A stretch of 64,000 nucleotides of DNA from Mycobacterium cookii. Lineage in GTDB: Bacteria; Actinomycetota; Actinomycetes; Mycobacteriales; Mycobacteriaceae. The stretch's first letter is position 1. Each line of letters opens with the position of its first letter. Positions 27,100 through 37,982 of the stretch are shown one piece after another. The DNA lies in contig NZ_AP022569.1 in the NCBI RefSeq assembly GCF_010727945.1, forward strand, positions 3,968,001 to 4,032,000. The letters are read 5' to 3'. Both the position numbers and the translations under genes were made by a program. The notes beneath the pieces are model-generated. The model did not search any database, was not told where the DNA came from, and was given only the letters and a program-made list of their open reading frames with translations.

Positions 27100-30000
27100 A
27101 TGACGGCCACGCCGACGTGCACGACGTGCGGCGCAGACCTGCAGTCGAGCGCGAAGTTCTGCAGCGAGTGCGGCACTGCCGTGTCGGTTGCCTCGAAACG
27201 GGCTGAGTACAAACAAGCGACGGTCTTGTTCGCCGACGTCGTGCAATCGATGAACATCGCGGTGACCGTGGGCGCCGAGCGGTTGCGAGAAATCATGACC
27301 GAGCTGGTCGAGCGTTGCGCCGCGGTGGTGCGGCGCTATGGCGGCACGGTGGACAAGTTCACCGGTGACGGCATTATGGCGGTCTTCGGGGCGCCGGTCG
27401 CGTTGGAGGACCACGCGCTGCGCGCCTGCCTGGCGGCACTGAGCATTCACCAAGAGGTCGCATTGCTGGCGGCCGACGTTGCGCGCCGCGACGCCGTCGA
27501 CCTGCGGCTGCGAATCGGCATCAACTCCGGCGAGGTGATTGCCGGTGAAATCGGTTCGGGCGCTTTGGGTTACACGGCTATTGGCGAACAAGTCGGCATG
27601 GCTCAACGGATGGAGTCGGTCGCGCCTCCGGGTGGGGTGATGCTCAGCGACTCGACCGCGCGGCTGGTCGAGGGCGCGGCGGAACTCGGGGATATCGAAT
27701 TCGTCCGTATCAAAGGCGCCGAACAACCGGTGCGGACCAGGCGGTTGTTGAGAGTCTCGGAGGGGCAGCGTCAGCTCGGGCGTGCCGAGTCGAATCTGGT
27801 CGGTCGGCGCTGGGAAACCGCCGCCATCGAGAGCCTGCTGGAACGCGCTATCGACGGCCACGGGGCGGTGGTCAGCGTGGCGGGTACACCGGGCATCGGC
27901 AAGAGCCGTCTGGTGCGTGTGGTTGCAGCAATGGCCGCCGCCCGGGGCGTCGAAGTCTTCAGCGCCTATTGCGAATCGCACGCCAGCGACATCCCCTTCC
28001 ACGCGGTCGCACATTTGCTGAGAGCGGTCACCGGCGTGGCGGATTTGGACGACGCGGCGGCCCGCGCCAAGGTGCGGGCTCAAGCTGCCGACGCCGAGCC
28101 GGAGGACTTGCAACTCCTCGACGATCTGTTGGGCATCGCCGATCCGGATGCCGCGCTACCGGCGATCGGTCCGGACGCGCGGCGGCGTCGGCTGACCGCG
28201 CTGATCAACACCGCCCAGCTGGCTCGCACCCGACCGGCGCTGTTCATCGTGGAGGACATGCACTGGACGGATGCGGTCAGTGAGTCGATGCTGGCCGACT
28301 TCGTTGCGGTGGTTCCGCAGACGCCGTCGCTGGTTCTGCTCACCTACCGGCCGGAGTACCGGGGTGTGCTGAGTCAGGTGGGCGGTTCTCAGACGATAGC
28401 CCTTGCGCCGCTGAATAATTCAGAGACCGCGGCGCTGGTCTCCCAGTTGGTCGGGCCGGACCCCTCAGTCGGCGCGCTGGCCGATCTCATCGCCGGACGG
28501 GCCGCCGGGAATCCATTCTTTGTCGAGGAGATGGTGCGTGACCTAGCCGAACGAGGTGTACTGCGCGGTACCCACGGTGCTTATGTGTCGACGGCAGAGG
28601 TCGCCGAGGTCAGCGTGCCGGCTACGTTGCAGGCCACCATCGCCGCGCGCATCGACCGCCTAGCCGCGAACGCCAAACGCACGCTGTGCGCAGCGGCGGT
28701 GATCGGCTCGCGTTTCAGCCCGGACCTGTTGCAAACCGTGGGGATTGACCCGATCCTGGACGACTTGGTAGCAGCTCAGCTCATCGATCAAACACGGTTC
28801 AGCGGCGAGCCAGAATACGTATTCCATCATCCGCTGATCCGCACGGTGGCCTACGAGTCACAACTGAAATCTGATCGTGCCGAGCTACACCGGCGGGTGG
28901 CCTCCGCGATCGAATCGCGTGACCCGGCGGCGGCCGACGAACACGCCGCCCTGATAGCCGAGCATTTGGAGGCCGCGGGGGATCTCGAGGCGACCTACGG
29001 CTGGCATATGCGGGCCGCCACCTGGGCGACCCACCGTGACATCACGGCGGCGCGCCTGAGTTGGGAACGCGCTACCCAGATCGCCGACGCCCTGCCGGGC
29101 GGGGATCCGAATCGGGCAGCCATGTGCATCGCTCCGCGCACCATGTTGTGTGGGATTGCCTGGCGAGCCAGTGTCGACGATGCCGGCGACCGCTTCGAGG
29201 AGTTACGCGAGCTGTGTGCCGCCGCCGGTGATAAGTCGTCACTGGCCATTGCCATGGCAGGCTTAGCGATCGATCGCATGTTTCGGGACCGGATGCGCGA
29301 GGCATCTCAGCTGGCATCTGAAGCGATGGCCCTGATCGAATCTATCGGCGATCCGAATTTGACCGTCGGGCTGTCACCGCTGGCCATCTACGTCAAGGGT
29401 GAAGGCGGCGATTGGGCCGACGTGCTGCGATGGTCGCAAGTCGTCATCGACCTGGCTGACGGCGATCCGTCGAAAGGCAATTTCATCATCGGGTCCCCGT
29501 TGGCCGCCGTCATCTATGCGCGGGGTAATGCGCGGTATTCAGTGGGCGAGCCCGGATGGCGCGATGACCTGAGTCGTGGGTTGGCCATGGCCCGCAGTGC
29601 CGATCCGACGGCCTACGCCAGAGCCACCTTCTACGTCTACACTCCCGGAATCCTGAATGGCGTGCTGCGACCCGACGATCGCGCGATGCGGGAGATCGAG
29701 GACGCCCTGCGGAAAGCTGAAAGGTCCGGTGACGACCTCGCTTTGGCGCAGGCCCGGCTGGCGCTGGGTGTTGCGTTGGTGCATCGTCATGCGCCCGCGG
29801 AGCGAGACCGTGGACGCGAGATCCTGACCGAGGTCAGCGATGTGTTCCTACGCCGCAAGCACAACCTCTGCGACTTACCGCTCCTCACCGTGTGTTTGGC
29901 GCGTGAGATGGCTCGACGTGGCGATCACGGTGAGGCCATTGCGCGCATGCGCGGCGCCGTCGACCACCTCTTTCGCGACGGACGGCCACCTATATACGGA

Positions 30001-30270
30001 GTTGCCACCACGGGTGCCTTGGTGCAGACACTGCTGGACCGCGGGACCCCCGATGATGTGGACGAAGCAAAGGCGGCAATCGATCGCCTCGCGCGCACGC
30101 CAACCGAAGGCGTTGTGGTGCGCGACATCTGGCTGCTACAGATGCAGGCTCTGCTCGCGCGAGCTCGCGGCGACACGGTGGCCTATGCGGATCTCCGGGA
30201 CCGCTACCGCGATATGGCGAATTCGCGTGAGTTCGAGGGTCATATCGACTGGGCCGAGGCCATGCCGTGA
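27100..30270 (+). CDS. Adenylate cyclase - AAA ATPase regulator
   Basis: The protein has 1056 residues. Residues 1-24 hold a zinc ribbon (CTTCGADLQ, then FCSECG). A class III adenylate/guanylate cyclase domain follows (about 30-190) with both metal-binding aspartates, D46 in LFADVV and D90 in FTGDGIMAVFG. A P-loop ATPase module (GTPGIGKSRL near 263, FIVEDMHWTD near 388) and a long helical, TPR-like C-terminal half complete it. There is no helix-turn-helix at the end, unlike LuxR-cyclase fusions such as Rv0386. It probably makes cAMP in response to a signal sensed by the ATPase/TPR part. The ATG at 27100 is chosen because the preceding ten codons are not conserved. Confidence 0.87.
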   Translation: MTATPTCTTCGADLQSSAKFCSECGTAVSVASKRAEYKQATVLFADVVQSMNIAVTVGAERLREIMTELVERCAAVVRRYGGTVDKFTGDGIMAVFGAPVALEDHALRACLAALSIHQEVALLAADVARRDAVDLRLRIGINSGEVIAGEIGSGALGYTAIGEQVGMAQRMESVAPPGGVMLSDSTARLVEGAAELGDIEFVRIKGAEQPVRTRRLLRVSEGQRQLGRAESNLVGRRWETAAIESLLERAIDGHGAVVSVAGTPGIGKSRLVRVVAAMAAARGVEVFSAYCESHASDIPFHAVAHLLRAVTGVADLDDAAARAKVRAQAADAEPEDLQLLDDLLGIADPDAALPAIGPDARRRRLTALINTAQLARTRPALFIVEDMHWTDAVSESMLADFVAVVPQTPSLVLLTYRPEYRGVLSQVGGSQTIALAPLNNSETAALVSQLVGPDPSVGALADLIAGRAAGNPFFVEEMVRDLAERGVLRGTHGAYVSTAEVAEVSVPATLQATIAARIDRLAANAKRTLCAAAVIGSRFSPDLLQTVGIDPILDDLVAAQLIDQTRFSGEPEYVFHHPLIRTVAYESQLKSDRAELHRRVASAIESRDPAAADEHAALIAEHLEAAGDLEATYGWHMRAATWATHRDITAARLSWERATQIADALPGGDPNRAAMCIAPRTMLCGIAWRASVDDAGDRFEELRELCAAAGDKSSLAIAMAGLAIDRMFRDRMREASQLASEAMALIESIGDPNLTVGLSPLAIYVKGEGGDWADVLRWSQVVIDLADGDPSKGNFIIGSPLAAVIYARGNARYSVGEPGWRDDLSRGLAMARSADPTAYARATFYVYTPGILNGVLRPDDRAMREIEDALRKAERSGDDLALAQARLALGVALVHRHAPAERDRGREILTEVSDVFLRRKHNLCDLPLLTVCLAREMARRGDHGEAIARMRGAVDHLFRDGRPPIYGVATTGALVQTLLDRGTPDDVDEAKAAIDRLARTPTEGVVVRDIWLLQMQALLARARGDTVAYADLRDRYRDMANSREFEGHIDWAEAMP

Positions 30271-30293
30271 CAACGCGACTTCAGCCGGCCTGA

Positions 30294-31184
30294 TCAGCTG
30301 ACCCGGATCGAGAATTCGGCAACGCCCCAGTCGCCGGGCTGCGCTGACCGGTAGCCGCCGCGGCGCAGCGCATCGGTCGGCGCGGCCATCGGCTCGAAAC
30401 ACACCACGTCTTCGCCGGGCGGCGCGAAGATCTGCGCCGCGGGGTAGCCCTGCTCGAAGTGCACCTCGATCCGGCGGCCACCGCCGGACACCGCGAACAC
30501 CGCGCCGTCGGCAACCTCGTCGTATCCGTCGTCAAAGGCCTTGTCGCCCAACGGTTCCGTGGTCGCCGGCTGCGGTGTCGTCTCACCGGTCGGCAGGCCC
30601 CGCCCGTCGAGCGTGAGGTGCCGCAGCGGTGGCGTCTCGATGACCCATTGCGCGCGCGGGACGCCGGGCAGCTGAAGGTAGGGGTGGAAGCCGAAGCACA
30701 GCGGGACCGCGCGTTCACTGGTCGGGGCGACGGAGCTGCGTATCCGCAGCGTCCGCTCGAACAGCGAGACGGTCACCGCCAGGCGGTGCGGAAACGGAAA
30801 GCTGGCCAGCAGGTCTTCGTCATTGAAGTCCACTTCGGCAGTCAGCTCGCTGCCCGATTCATGCGTCACCCGCCAGTTCGGATAGGCGGCCAGCACGCCG
30901 TGGATCGGCAGGCCGTTGGGATCGGCGCGGACGCCGTGCTGACCGGCCGTCAGCGTGACCGTCGTATCCTCTGCCGTATATGTGTTGGCGCCCAATCGGT
31001 TTGCCCACGGATACAGGATCGGGATGCCCATCGTCTTGCCGTTGGCGACGTAGGCGTCCAATCCGCGCCGCTGGCCGAGCAGTTCGGTGCCCGTGTCGGT
31101 CAGCGAGATGCCGATCATGCCGGCGTCCGGCACGAACTGGGCTTGCATGGGCGACGACGGATCGCGCAGCGTGACGATATTCAC
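30294..31184 (-). CDS. Aldose 1-epimerase-like protein
   Basis: This 296-residue protein shows the galactose-mutarotase beta-sandwich pattern: GMIGISLTDTGTELL near the start, the substrate segment GIPILYPWANRLG (Asn-Arg), the histidine in GLPIHGVLA, and CFGFHPYLQLPGVP with the catalytic-site histidine. A C-terminal EPMAAPTDALRRGG carries the usual glutamate position. It interconverts sugar anomers or binds hexose-6-phosphates; the exact sugar is unknown. The GTG at 31184 is chosen over a longer frame that adds 18 basic residues. It is convergent with the cyclase gene. Confidence 0.8.
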   Translation of the reverse strand: MNIVTLRDPSSPMQAQFVPDAGMIGISLTDTGTELLGQRRGLDAYVANGKTMGIPILYPWANRLGANTYTAEDTTVTLTAGQHGVRADPNGLPIHGVLAAYPNWRVTHESGSELTAEVDFNDEDLLASFPFPHRLAVTVSLFERTLRIRSSVAPTSERAVPLCFGFHPYLQLPGVPRAQWVIETPPLRHLTLDGRGLPTGETTPQPATTEPLGDKAFDDGYDEVADGAVFAVSGGGRRIEVHFEQGYPAAQIFAPPGEDVVCFEPMAAPTDALRRGGYRSAQPGDWGVAEFSIRVS

Positions 31185-31194
31185 GACGCTCAGG

Positions 31195-32358
31195 CTAGCG
31201 GTACAGCGGGTCGTGCTGAATGCGCTCCGGCGGCGCACCTTTGGCCATCAGCGCGGCCTTGGTGACGCGGACCATCTCCGGTCCGCCGCTGATCAGGATC
31301 TGCCGGTCGCCCCAGCCGCCGTAGCGGGTGACCACGTCCATCAGCTTGCCGGTCTGTCGCAGATGCAGTCCTCGCGGCGGCGTCACGTCGGGATAGTCGG
31401 CCGCCCAGGCGGGGTCGCCGTTGCGCTCGGAGACCGGAGTCACCGACAGCCAGGGGTTGTTCGCGGCGACCTGCCACAGCGTCGGCAGGTCGTAGAGCTC
31501 ACAGGGGTAGCGGCCACCGAAGAACAGGTGCACCCGCGGGTTCTCGCCCCACCGGGTGAGGTCCATGATGATCGAGCGCAGCGGCGCCAGCCCGGTGCTG
31601 CCGGCCACCATCAGCACATCGCCACCGTCGCGGTCGACGTGCAAGCCGCCGTGCGGGTTCGACAGCCGCCAGCGATCGTCGGACTGCGTCTCGTTGACGA
31701 TGGCATTGCTGACCAGGCCGCCGGACACAGCGCGGACGTGAAATTCGACGGCACCGGTGTCGTCCGACGGGATGGCCGGTGTCAGGTATCGCCATCGCCG
31801 CGGGCATTGCGGCACAGCGACATTGACGTACTGGCCGGGGTGGTAGGGCATCGGTTGGTCCAGCTGCAGCCGGACCACGGCCAGGTCGCGGGATACCCGC
31901 AGATGTTCGACGACCGTGCCGTCCCACCAAGCCGGACTGAGCTCGGCTTCGGCGGCGCCGCGCATCACCCCGGTGATCAGGTTCAGCGACTGCTCGGCGG
32001 CGGCGCCCACGGCGTCGGTCCACGCCTCGGCCACCTCGTCGCGCAAGGTCGTATACAGCGCCTGACGCAGGGTGTCGTAGTGCTCGGGAAGCACGCCGTA
32101 TTTACGGTGATCGCGTCCCAGCTGGGCCAGAAAAGCCACCGGCTCCTCGGCGCGCTGGTCGACCAGCTCGCCGTACACCCAGTTCAGCGCGTGCGCGAAC
32201 GTGGCCCGCTGGGCGGCCATGTCGGGTGGAAACAGATCACGCGGCGACGCCTCGAAGGAGAACCACCGCGCGTAGAACCGCCCGATCAGCCCGTTGCCGT
32301 CGGCCGGGTCGATGACGGCGTGCAATACCGCCAGCGCATCCCGGTCGTTGAGGCTCAC
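31195..32358 (-). CDS. Type II flavohaemoglobin-like globin-reductase
   Basis: The 387-residue protein joins a globin domain (about 1-140, with the likely proximal histidine in LGRDHRKYGVLPEHYDTL) to a ferredoxin-NADP reductase-like module: FAD-binding RRWRYLTPA, and NAD-binding LMVAGSTGLAPLRSI and ISGGPEMV. The globin half lacks the usual N-terminal helix A sequence of NO-dioxygenase flavohaemoglobins, and the layout matches Rv0385, described as a type II flavohaemoglobin with altered haem and reductase pockets. It may oxidise D-lactate or handle reactive oxygen rather than NO. It is ten bases from the epimerase gene on the same strand, so the two may be co-transcribed. Confidence 0.82.
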   Translation of the reverse strand: MSLNDRDALAVLHAVIDPADGNGLIGRFYARWFSFEASPRDLFPPDMAAQRATFAHALNWVYGELVDQRAEEPVAFLAQLGRDHRKYGVLPEHYDTLRQALYTTLRDEVAEAWTDAVGAAAEQSLNLITGVMRGAAEAELSPAWWDGTVVEHLRVSRDLAVVRLQLDQPMPYHPGQYVNVAVPQCPRRWRYLTPAIPSDDTGAVEFHVRAVSGGLVSNAIVNETQSDDRWRLSNPHGGLHVDRDGGDVLMVAGSTGLAPLRSIIMDLTRWGENPRVHLFFGGRYPCELYDLPTLWQVAANNPWLSVTPVSERNGDPAWAADYPDVTPPRGLHLRQTGKLMDVVTRYGGWGDRQILISGGPEMVRVTKAALMAKGAPPERIQHDPLYR

Positions 32359-32394
32359 GGCCGCTGATTTTAGGCGCGGTCGAGCCGAACTCGG

Positions 32395-33075
32395 TCAGAG
32401 CGCCTTGACGCCGTTGTGCAGCACCATCAGGCCGATCAACACCAGGATCGCGGCGAGCAGCGCGGCGTTGTTCTTCTCCATCCACGCCTTGAGGCGTGCC
32501 ATCGTCTCGTCGAGGCGGTGACCGGCGGCGGCGTAGGCAAGGACAGGGATCGCGACGGTGGATGCGGCGACGGCGATGAAGATCGCCGCGGTGAGCAGTT
32601 TGGCTGCCACGCCGAGGTCGACGCTGCCGATGTCGAGACCGGCCAAGGCGCACATGGTCAGGACCTCCACCCTGACCACCACCAGTGCCAGCCCGATGAG
32701 CACGGCGCGCGAGGGCGTCAACGTCTCGAAAGACCGCATCCAGCGCGGTGATTCGGTGTGCCCCTCACGAGTCAGCCAGCGGTAGATGCCGAACGCGATG
32801 AGCGCCGAGCCGAGGACGATGCGCAGCCACGACGCCCACGTCGGTGGTGATTTGCGCAGGTCGCCAAGCGCATCGGACGACGCGGCGAAGATGGCGGTCA
32901 GCACGATCAGGCCCAGCAGCCAGCCGCCGAGAAAGGCAAGGCCGGTCGGCCGGGGCCGCGGCGTCTGCAGCACCAGCACCGCCGGAATGACCGACAGCGG
33001 TGAGATCGCGATGACGAGCGCCAGCGGGATGAGGGTGGTCAGCGAGGAGACCCAACTTCCTGTCACGAGCAGCAT
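32395..33075 (-). CDS. GAP-family (LysE superfamily) membrane protein
   Basis: The 226-residue integral membrane protein has six predicted helices. The first carries IPLALVIAISPLSVIPAVLVL, the proline-containing start common to the Sap/GAP group of the LysE exporter superfamily, and GLAFLGGWLLGLIVL follows. In mycobacteria GAP proteins are linked to export or surface display of glycopeptidolipid and similar lipids. The cargo here is unknown. A 17-bp palindrome sits 14 bases before its ATG. Confidence 0.75.
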   Translation of the reverse strand: MLLVTGSWVSSLTTLIPLALVIAISPLSVIPAVLVLQTPRPRPTGLAFLGGWLLGLIVLTAIFAASSDALGDLRKSPPTWASWLRIVLGSALIAFGIYRWLTREGHTESPRWMRSFETLTPSRAVLIGLALVVVRVEVLTMCALAGLDIGSVDLGVAAKLLTAAIFIAVAASTVAIPVLAYAAAGHRLDETMARLKAWMEKNNAALLAAILVLIGLMVLHNGVKAL

Positions 33076-33088
33076 CTTCGCATTGACT

Positions 33089-33105
33089 GTTGAACAACGT
33101 TCAAC
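33089..33105 (-). promoter_or_regulatory. 17-bp palindrome upstream of the GAP gene
   Basis: GTTGAAC-AAC-GTTCAAC has perfect 7-base arms and a 3-base centre. It lies 14 bases upstream of the ATG of the minus-strand GAP gene. Shape and position suit a TetR-type repressor; no such regulator gene is adjacent. Confidence 0.5.
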
Positions 33106-33120
33106 GATTAGCCGACGAGC

Positions 33121-33226
33121 GGCGCCGCGCCTCAGCGGGCGCGTGGCGCGCCCGCATCGTTGCGCCGCCGGACCTGATGGCGCCGCGCCTCAGCGGGCGC
33201 GTGGCGCGCCCGCATCGTTGCGCCGC
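33121..33226. repeat. Two tandem copies of a 48-bp nested palindromic repeat
   Basis: Two identical 48-base copies (33121-33168 and 33179-33226) are separated by ten bases. Each has an inner hairpin with 9-bp arms (GCGGGCGCG, loop TGG, CGCGCCCGC), flanked by CTCA on the left and ATCGT on the right, and outer arms GGCGC/GCGCC. Related copies with different arm sequences occur at 39411 and 54601. The second copy supplies the stop codon and last codons of the adjacent gene. Confidence 0.8.
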
Positions 33227-33516
33227 AGTGTCCAGGCCGGCACCCAGTGCGTGACGGTCTTGCGCTTGGACCCATAGGCGATCGGGTAGGTGACCAGCCC
33301 CCACCAGTCGCCCTGCTCACACATGCCCCAGCAGCTCAGCCGCCCCTCGACGACTTTGTGCAACTGCAGGCCGTTGGCGTGAAACCGGCCCGAGCGGTGT
33401 GGCTCGCGCGGAAACAGCACTGTCAGGTCGATCAGCACGGTGATCGGCGGGCGGACCACCCGGAACGGGTTGCGGGCCGGTTGCCCGTTGTATCCGATCG
33501 ACGCCAGGCCGCTCAC
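33190..33516 (-). CDS. Small conserved-looking protein of unknown function
   Basis: The 108-residue frame starts at GTG 33516 (MSGLASIGYNGQPARNPFR). Its middle has a beta-rich pattern: PITVLIDLTVLFPREP, then GRLSCWGMCEQGDWWGLVTYPI, with two cysteines and several aromatic residues. The final codons (NDAGAPRAR and the TGA) are contributed by the second copy of the palindromic repeat, so the native end may have been slightly shorter or longer. It is divergent from clpB, whose promoter elements begin about 55 bases upstream of it. I do not recognise the family; coding status rests on composition and codon use. Confidence 0.55.
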   Translation of the reverse strand: MSGLASIGYNGQPARNPFRVVRPPITVLIDLTVLFPREPHRSGRFHANGLQLHKVVEGRLSCWGMCEQGDWWGLVTYPIAYGSKRKTVTHWVPAWTLRRNDAGAPRAR

Positions 33517-33570
33517 CGATCGATCATACGTTCGAATAACTGAAGGTTTACAGTTCGCCTGAAATTTCTT

Positions 33571-33597
33571 AAGGTTGAGCGGAACAGACTCAACCTT
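33571..33597 (+). promoter_or_regulatory. HAIR element, HspR operator of clpB
   Basis: AAGGTTGAG and CTCAACCTT are perfect 9-base inverted arms around a 9-base centre and contain TTGAGC-N7-ACTCAA, the HAIR pattern. It is about 60 bases upstream of the clpB GTG and overlaps the ECF promoter -35. Confidence 0.85.
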
Positions 33598-33606
33598 GAC
33601 GGCGTT
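33581..33606 (+). promoter_or_regulatory. SigH-type promoter of clpB, embedded in HAIR
   Basis: GGAACA, 16 bases, CGTT: the same arrangement as at dnaK. The -35 lies in the central spacer of the HspR operator, so HspR and SigH polymerase should exclude each other here. Confidence 0.7.
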
Positions 33607-33658
33607 GAACAACGCGACAAGCATTTTCAGTACCCCCTTCTGACCCGAACGGAGTGTC

Positions 33659-36205
<2,547 letters not shown>

Positions 36206-36211
36206 AAGGTG

Positions 36212-36251
36212 GCTACCGCTTGGGCGTCGACACAGACGCTCAAGCGGTAGC
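36212..36251 (+). terminator. Hairpin terminator after clpB
   Basis: A 17-bp stem (GCTACCGCTTGGGCGTC against GACGCTCAAGCGGTAGC, one mismatch or wobble) closes a six-base loop, seven bases after the clpB stop. The following AAACTTTAATTC is AT-rich but lacks a T-run, as is common for mycobacterial terminators. Confidence 0.75.
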
Positions 36252-36314
36252 AAACTTTAATTCTGTTGTGACCTGCTCGCATTCCCGCTTCGGGGCTAAC
36301 AGCGGTTACGCTAC

Positions 36315-37169
36315 GTGGCGATGGTTCCCCTTTGGTTCACGCTCTCTGCGCTGTGCTTCGTCGGTGCGGCGGTGTTGCTGTACGTCGACATCGACCGCCG
36401 CCGTGGACGAGGACGGCGCCGTAAGTCGTGGGCACGGTCGCACGGATTCGACTACGAGCAGGAATCCACCGAGATCCTCAAGCGCTGGAAGCGCGGCGTG
36501 ATGTCGACCGTCGGCAGTAACATCCCGGCGCGCAACGTAGTGCTCGGCCAGATCCGCGGCGAGGCGGTCTTCATCTTCGACCTCGAAGAAGTCGCCACGG
36601 TGATCGCCCTGCACCGCAAGGTGGGCACCAACGTCGTCGTCGACGTCCGGCTCAAAGGTCTCAAAGAGCCTCGGGAGAACGACATTTGGCTGCTCGGCGC
36701 GATCGGGCCGCGGATGGTCTACTCCACCAACCTGGACGCCGCCCGTCGCGCCTGCGACCGCCGCATGGTCACCTTCGCGCACACCGCCCCGGACTGCGCC
36801 GAGATCATGTGGAACGAACAGAACTGGACCTTGGTCAGCATGCCGATCGGCAGCACTCGCGCCCAGTGGGACGAGGGTCTGCGCACCGTGCGCCAGTTCA
36901 ACGACCTGCTGCGGGTGCTGCCACCGGTGCCGCAGTCCACGCCGGCAGCCGGGGCGCCGCAACCGTCGGCACGCCGCAATTCGGCTCCCAGCCGTCCGCT
37001 GGCTCCCGCCGGCCGCGCCGAAACGCCGCAGCGGCACGCCGAGTCCCCCACCCATGAAAGCGGTTCCACATCGCGGGCCGCCGCCACTCCGCCGACGGCG
37101 CGTCAGGAACCGATCCGCCGCCCGCCGACGAGTCGAAACGGCCACCAGGCCTCACATCACCAGCGCTGA
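36315..37169 (+). CDS. ttfA: Trehalose monomycolate transport factor A
   Basis: The 284-residue protein corresponds to Rv0383c/TtfA, described as an essential partner of MmpL3 in moving trehalose monomycolate across the membrane. An N-terminal membrane helix (PLWFTLSALCFVGAAVLLYV, about 4-23) is followed by a basic stretch (RRRGRGRRRK), a cytosolic domain (about 40-205, with RNVVLGQIRGEAVFIFDLEEV) and a disordered Pro/Ala/Arg/His-rich tail. The start may be GTG 36315 or ATG 36321. It lies just after clpB, as in Mtb (Rv0384c-Rv0383c). The mycolate role is literature-based; the sequence shows only the membrane-anchored architecture. Confidence 0.85.
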   Translation: MAMVPLWFTLSALCFVGAAVLLYVDIDRRRGRGRRRKSWARSHGFDYEQESTEILKRWKRGVMSTVGSNIPARNVVLGQIRGEAVFIFDLEEVATVIALHRKVGTNVVVDVRLKGLKEPRENDIWLLGAIGPRMVYSTNLDAARRACDRRMVTFAHTAPDCAEIMWNEQNWTLVSMPIGSTRAQWDEGLRTVRQFNDLLRVLPPVPQSTPAAGAPQPSARRNSAPSRPLAPAGRAETPQRHAESPTHESGSTSRAAATPPTARQEPIRRPPTSRNGHQASHHQR

Positions 37170-37205
37170 ATCTGAGCCGCACGGGGCGCTAAGTACACTG
37201 GCGCC

Positions 37206-37982
37206 GTGCTTCGTCGCGTTGCCCTGATCACCGGGCCCACCTCCGGAATCGGCGAGGGTTTCGCTCGTCGCTACGCGGCCGACGGCTATGACGTGGTGCT
37301 GGTGTCCCGCAACGCCGACCGGCTCAACCAGCTGGCTGCCGAATTGTCCAACGAGGGCGGCTGCAACGTCGAGGTGCTGCCGGCTGACCTCGCCGACTCC
37401 GCCGGCCGGGCCGAGGTCGCCGAACGTCTCGCGGGCGGCGTCGACGTGCTGGTGAACAACGCGGGGTTCGGCACCTCCGGCGACTTCTGGACCGCTGACC
37501 CCGCGACGTTGCAGTCCCAGCTCGACGTGAACGTCACCGCGGTGATGCAGCTGACCCGCGCCGCGTTGCCGGCCATGATCGACAACGGTGTCGGCACCGT
37601 CATCAACGTCGCCAGTGTGGCCGGCCTGCTGTCCGGCCGCGGGTCGACGTATTCGGCGTCCAAGGCGTACGTGGTGTCGTTGACCGAAGGTCTGGCCGTC
37701 GGGTTGCGCGGCACCGGCGTCGGGATACACGTCGTCTGTCCGGGATACGTGCACACCGAGTTTCACGATCGCGCCGGCATCGACATGACCTCGCTGCCGT
37801 CGTTCATGTGGCTCGAGGTCGACGACGTGGTCCGGGAGACGCTGTCCGACGTCGCCCGCGGCAACGTGGTCATCATTCCCGGACTGCAGTACAAAGCGAT
37901 CACCGCCGCCAGCCGGATGGTGCCGCGAACGTTGGCGCGCGCCGCCACAAGCGTGTTCGGTCGGGGCCGTGGCCGCACCTGA
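37206..37982 (+). CDS. Short-chain dehydrogenase/reductase
   Basis: This 258-residue Rossmann enzyme has TGPTSGIG (NAD(P)-binding, about 9-16; the first Gly-x3-Gly-x-Gly carries Pro and Thr), NNAGFG near 84, the catalytic tyrosine Y149 and lysine K153 in YSASK, and PGYVHTEF after the active site. The arginine after the second strand (LVSRNADRL) favours NADP. The C-terminal segment is typical of the DltE/YqjQ-like SDR group. The substrate is unknown. It overlaps pyrE by 14 bases, so the two are co-translated. Confidence 0.88.
   Translation: MLRRVALITGPTSGIGEGFARRYAADGYDVVLVSRNADRLNQLAAELSNEGGCNVEVLPADLADSAGRAEVAERLAGGVDVLVNNAGFGTSGDFWTADPATLQSQLDVNVTAVMQLTRAALPAMIDNGVGTVINVASVAGLLSGRGSTYSASKAYVVSLTEGLAVGLRGTGVGIHVVCPGYVHTEFHDRAGIDMTSLPSFMWLEVDDVVRETLSDVARGNVVIIPGLQYKAITAASRMVPRTLARAATSVFGRGRGRT

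Noticed and set aside
33121..33226. CRISPR-like tandem repeat
   Set aside because: Only two units with a ten-base gap and a nested palindrome; no spacers or cas genes.
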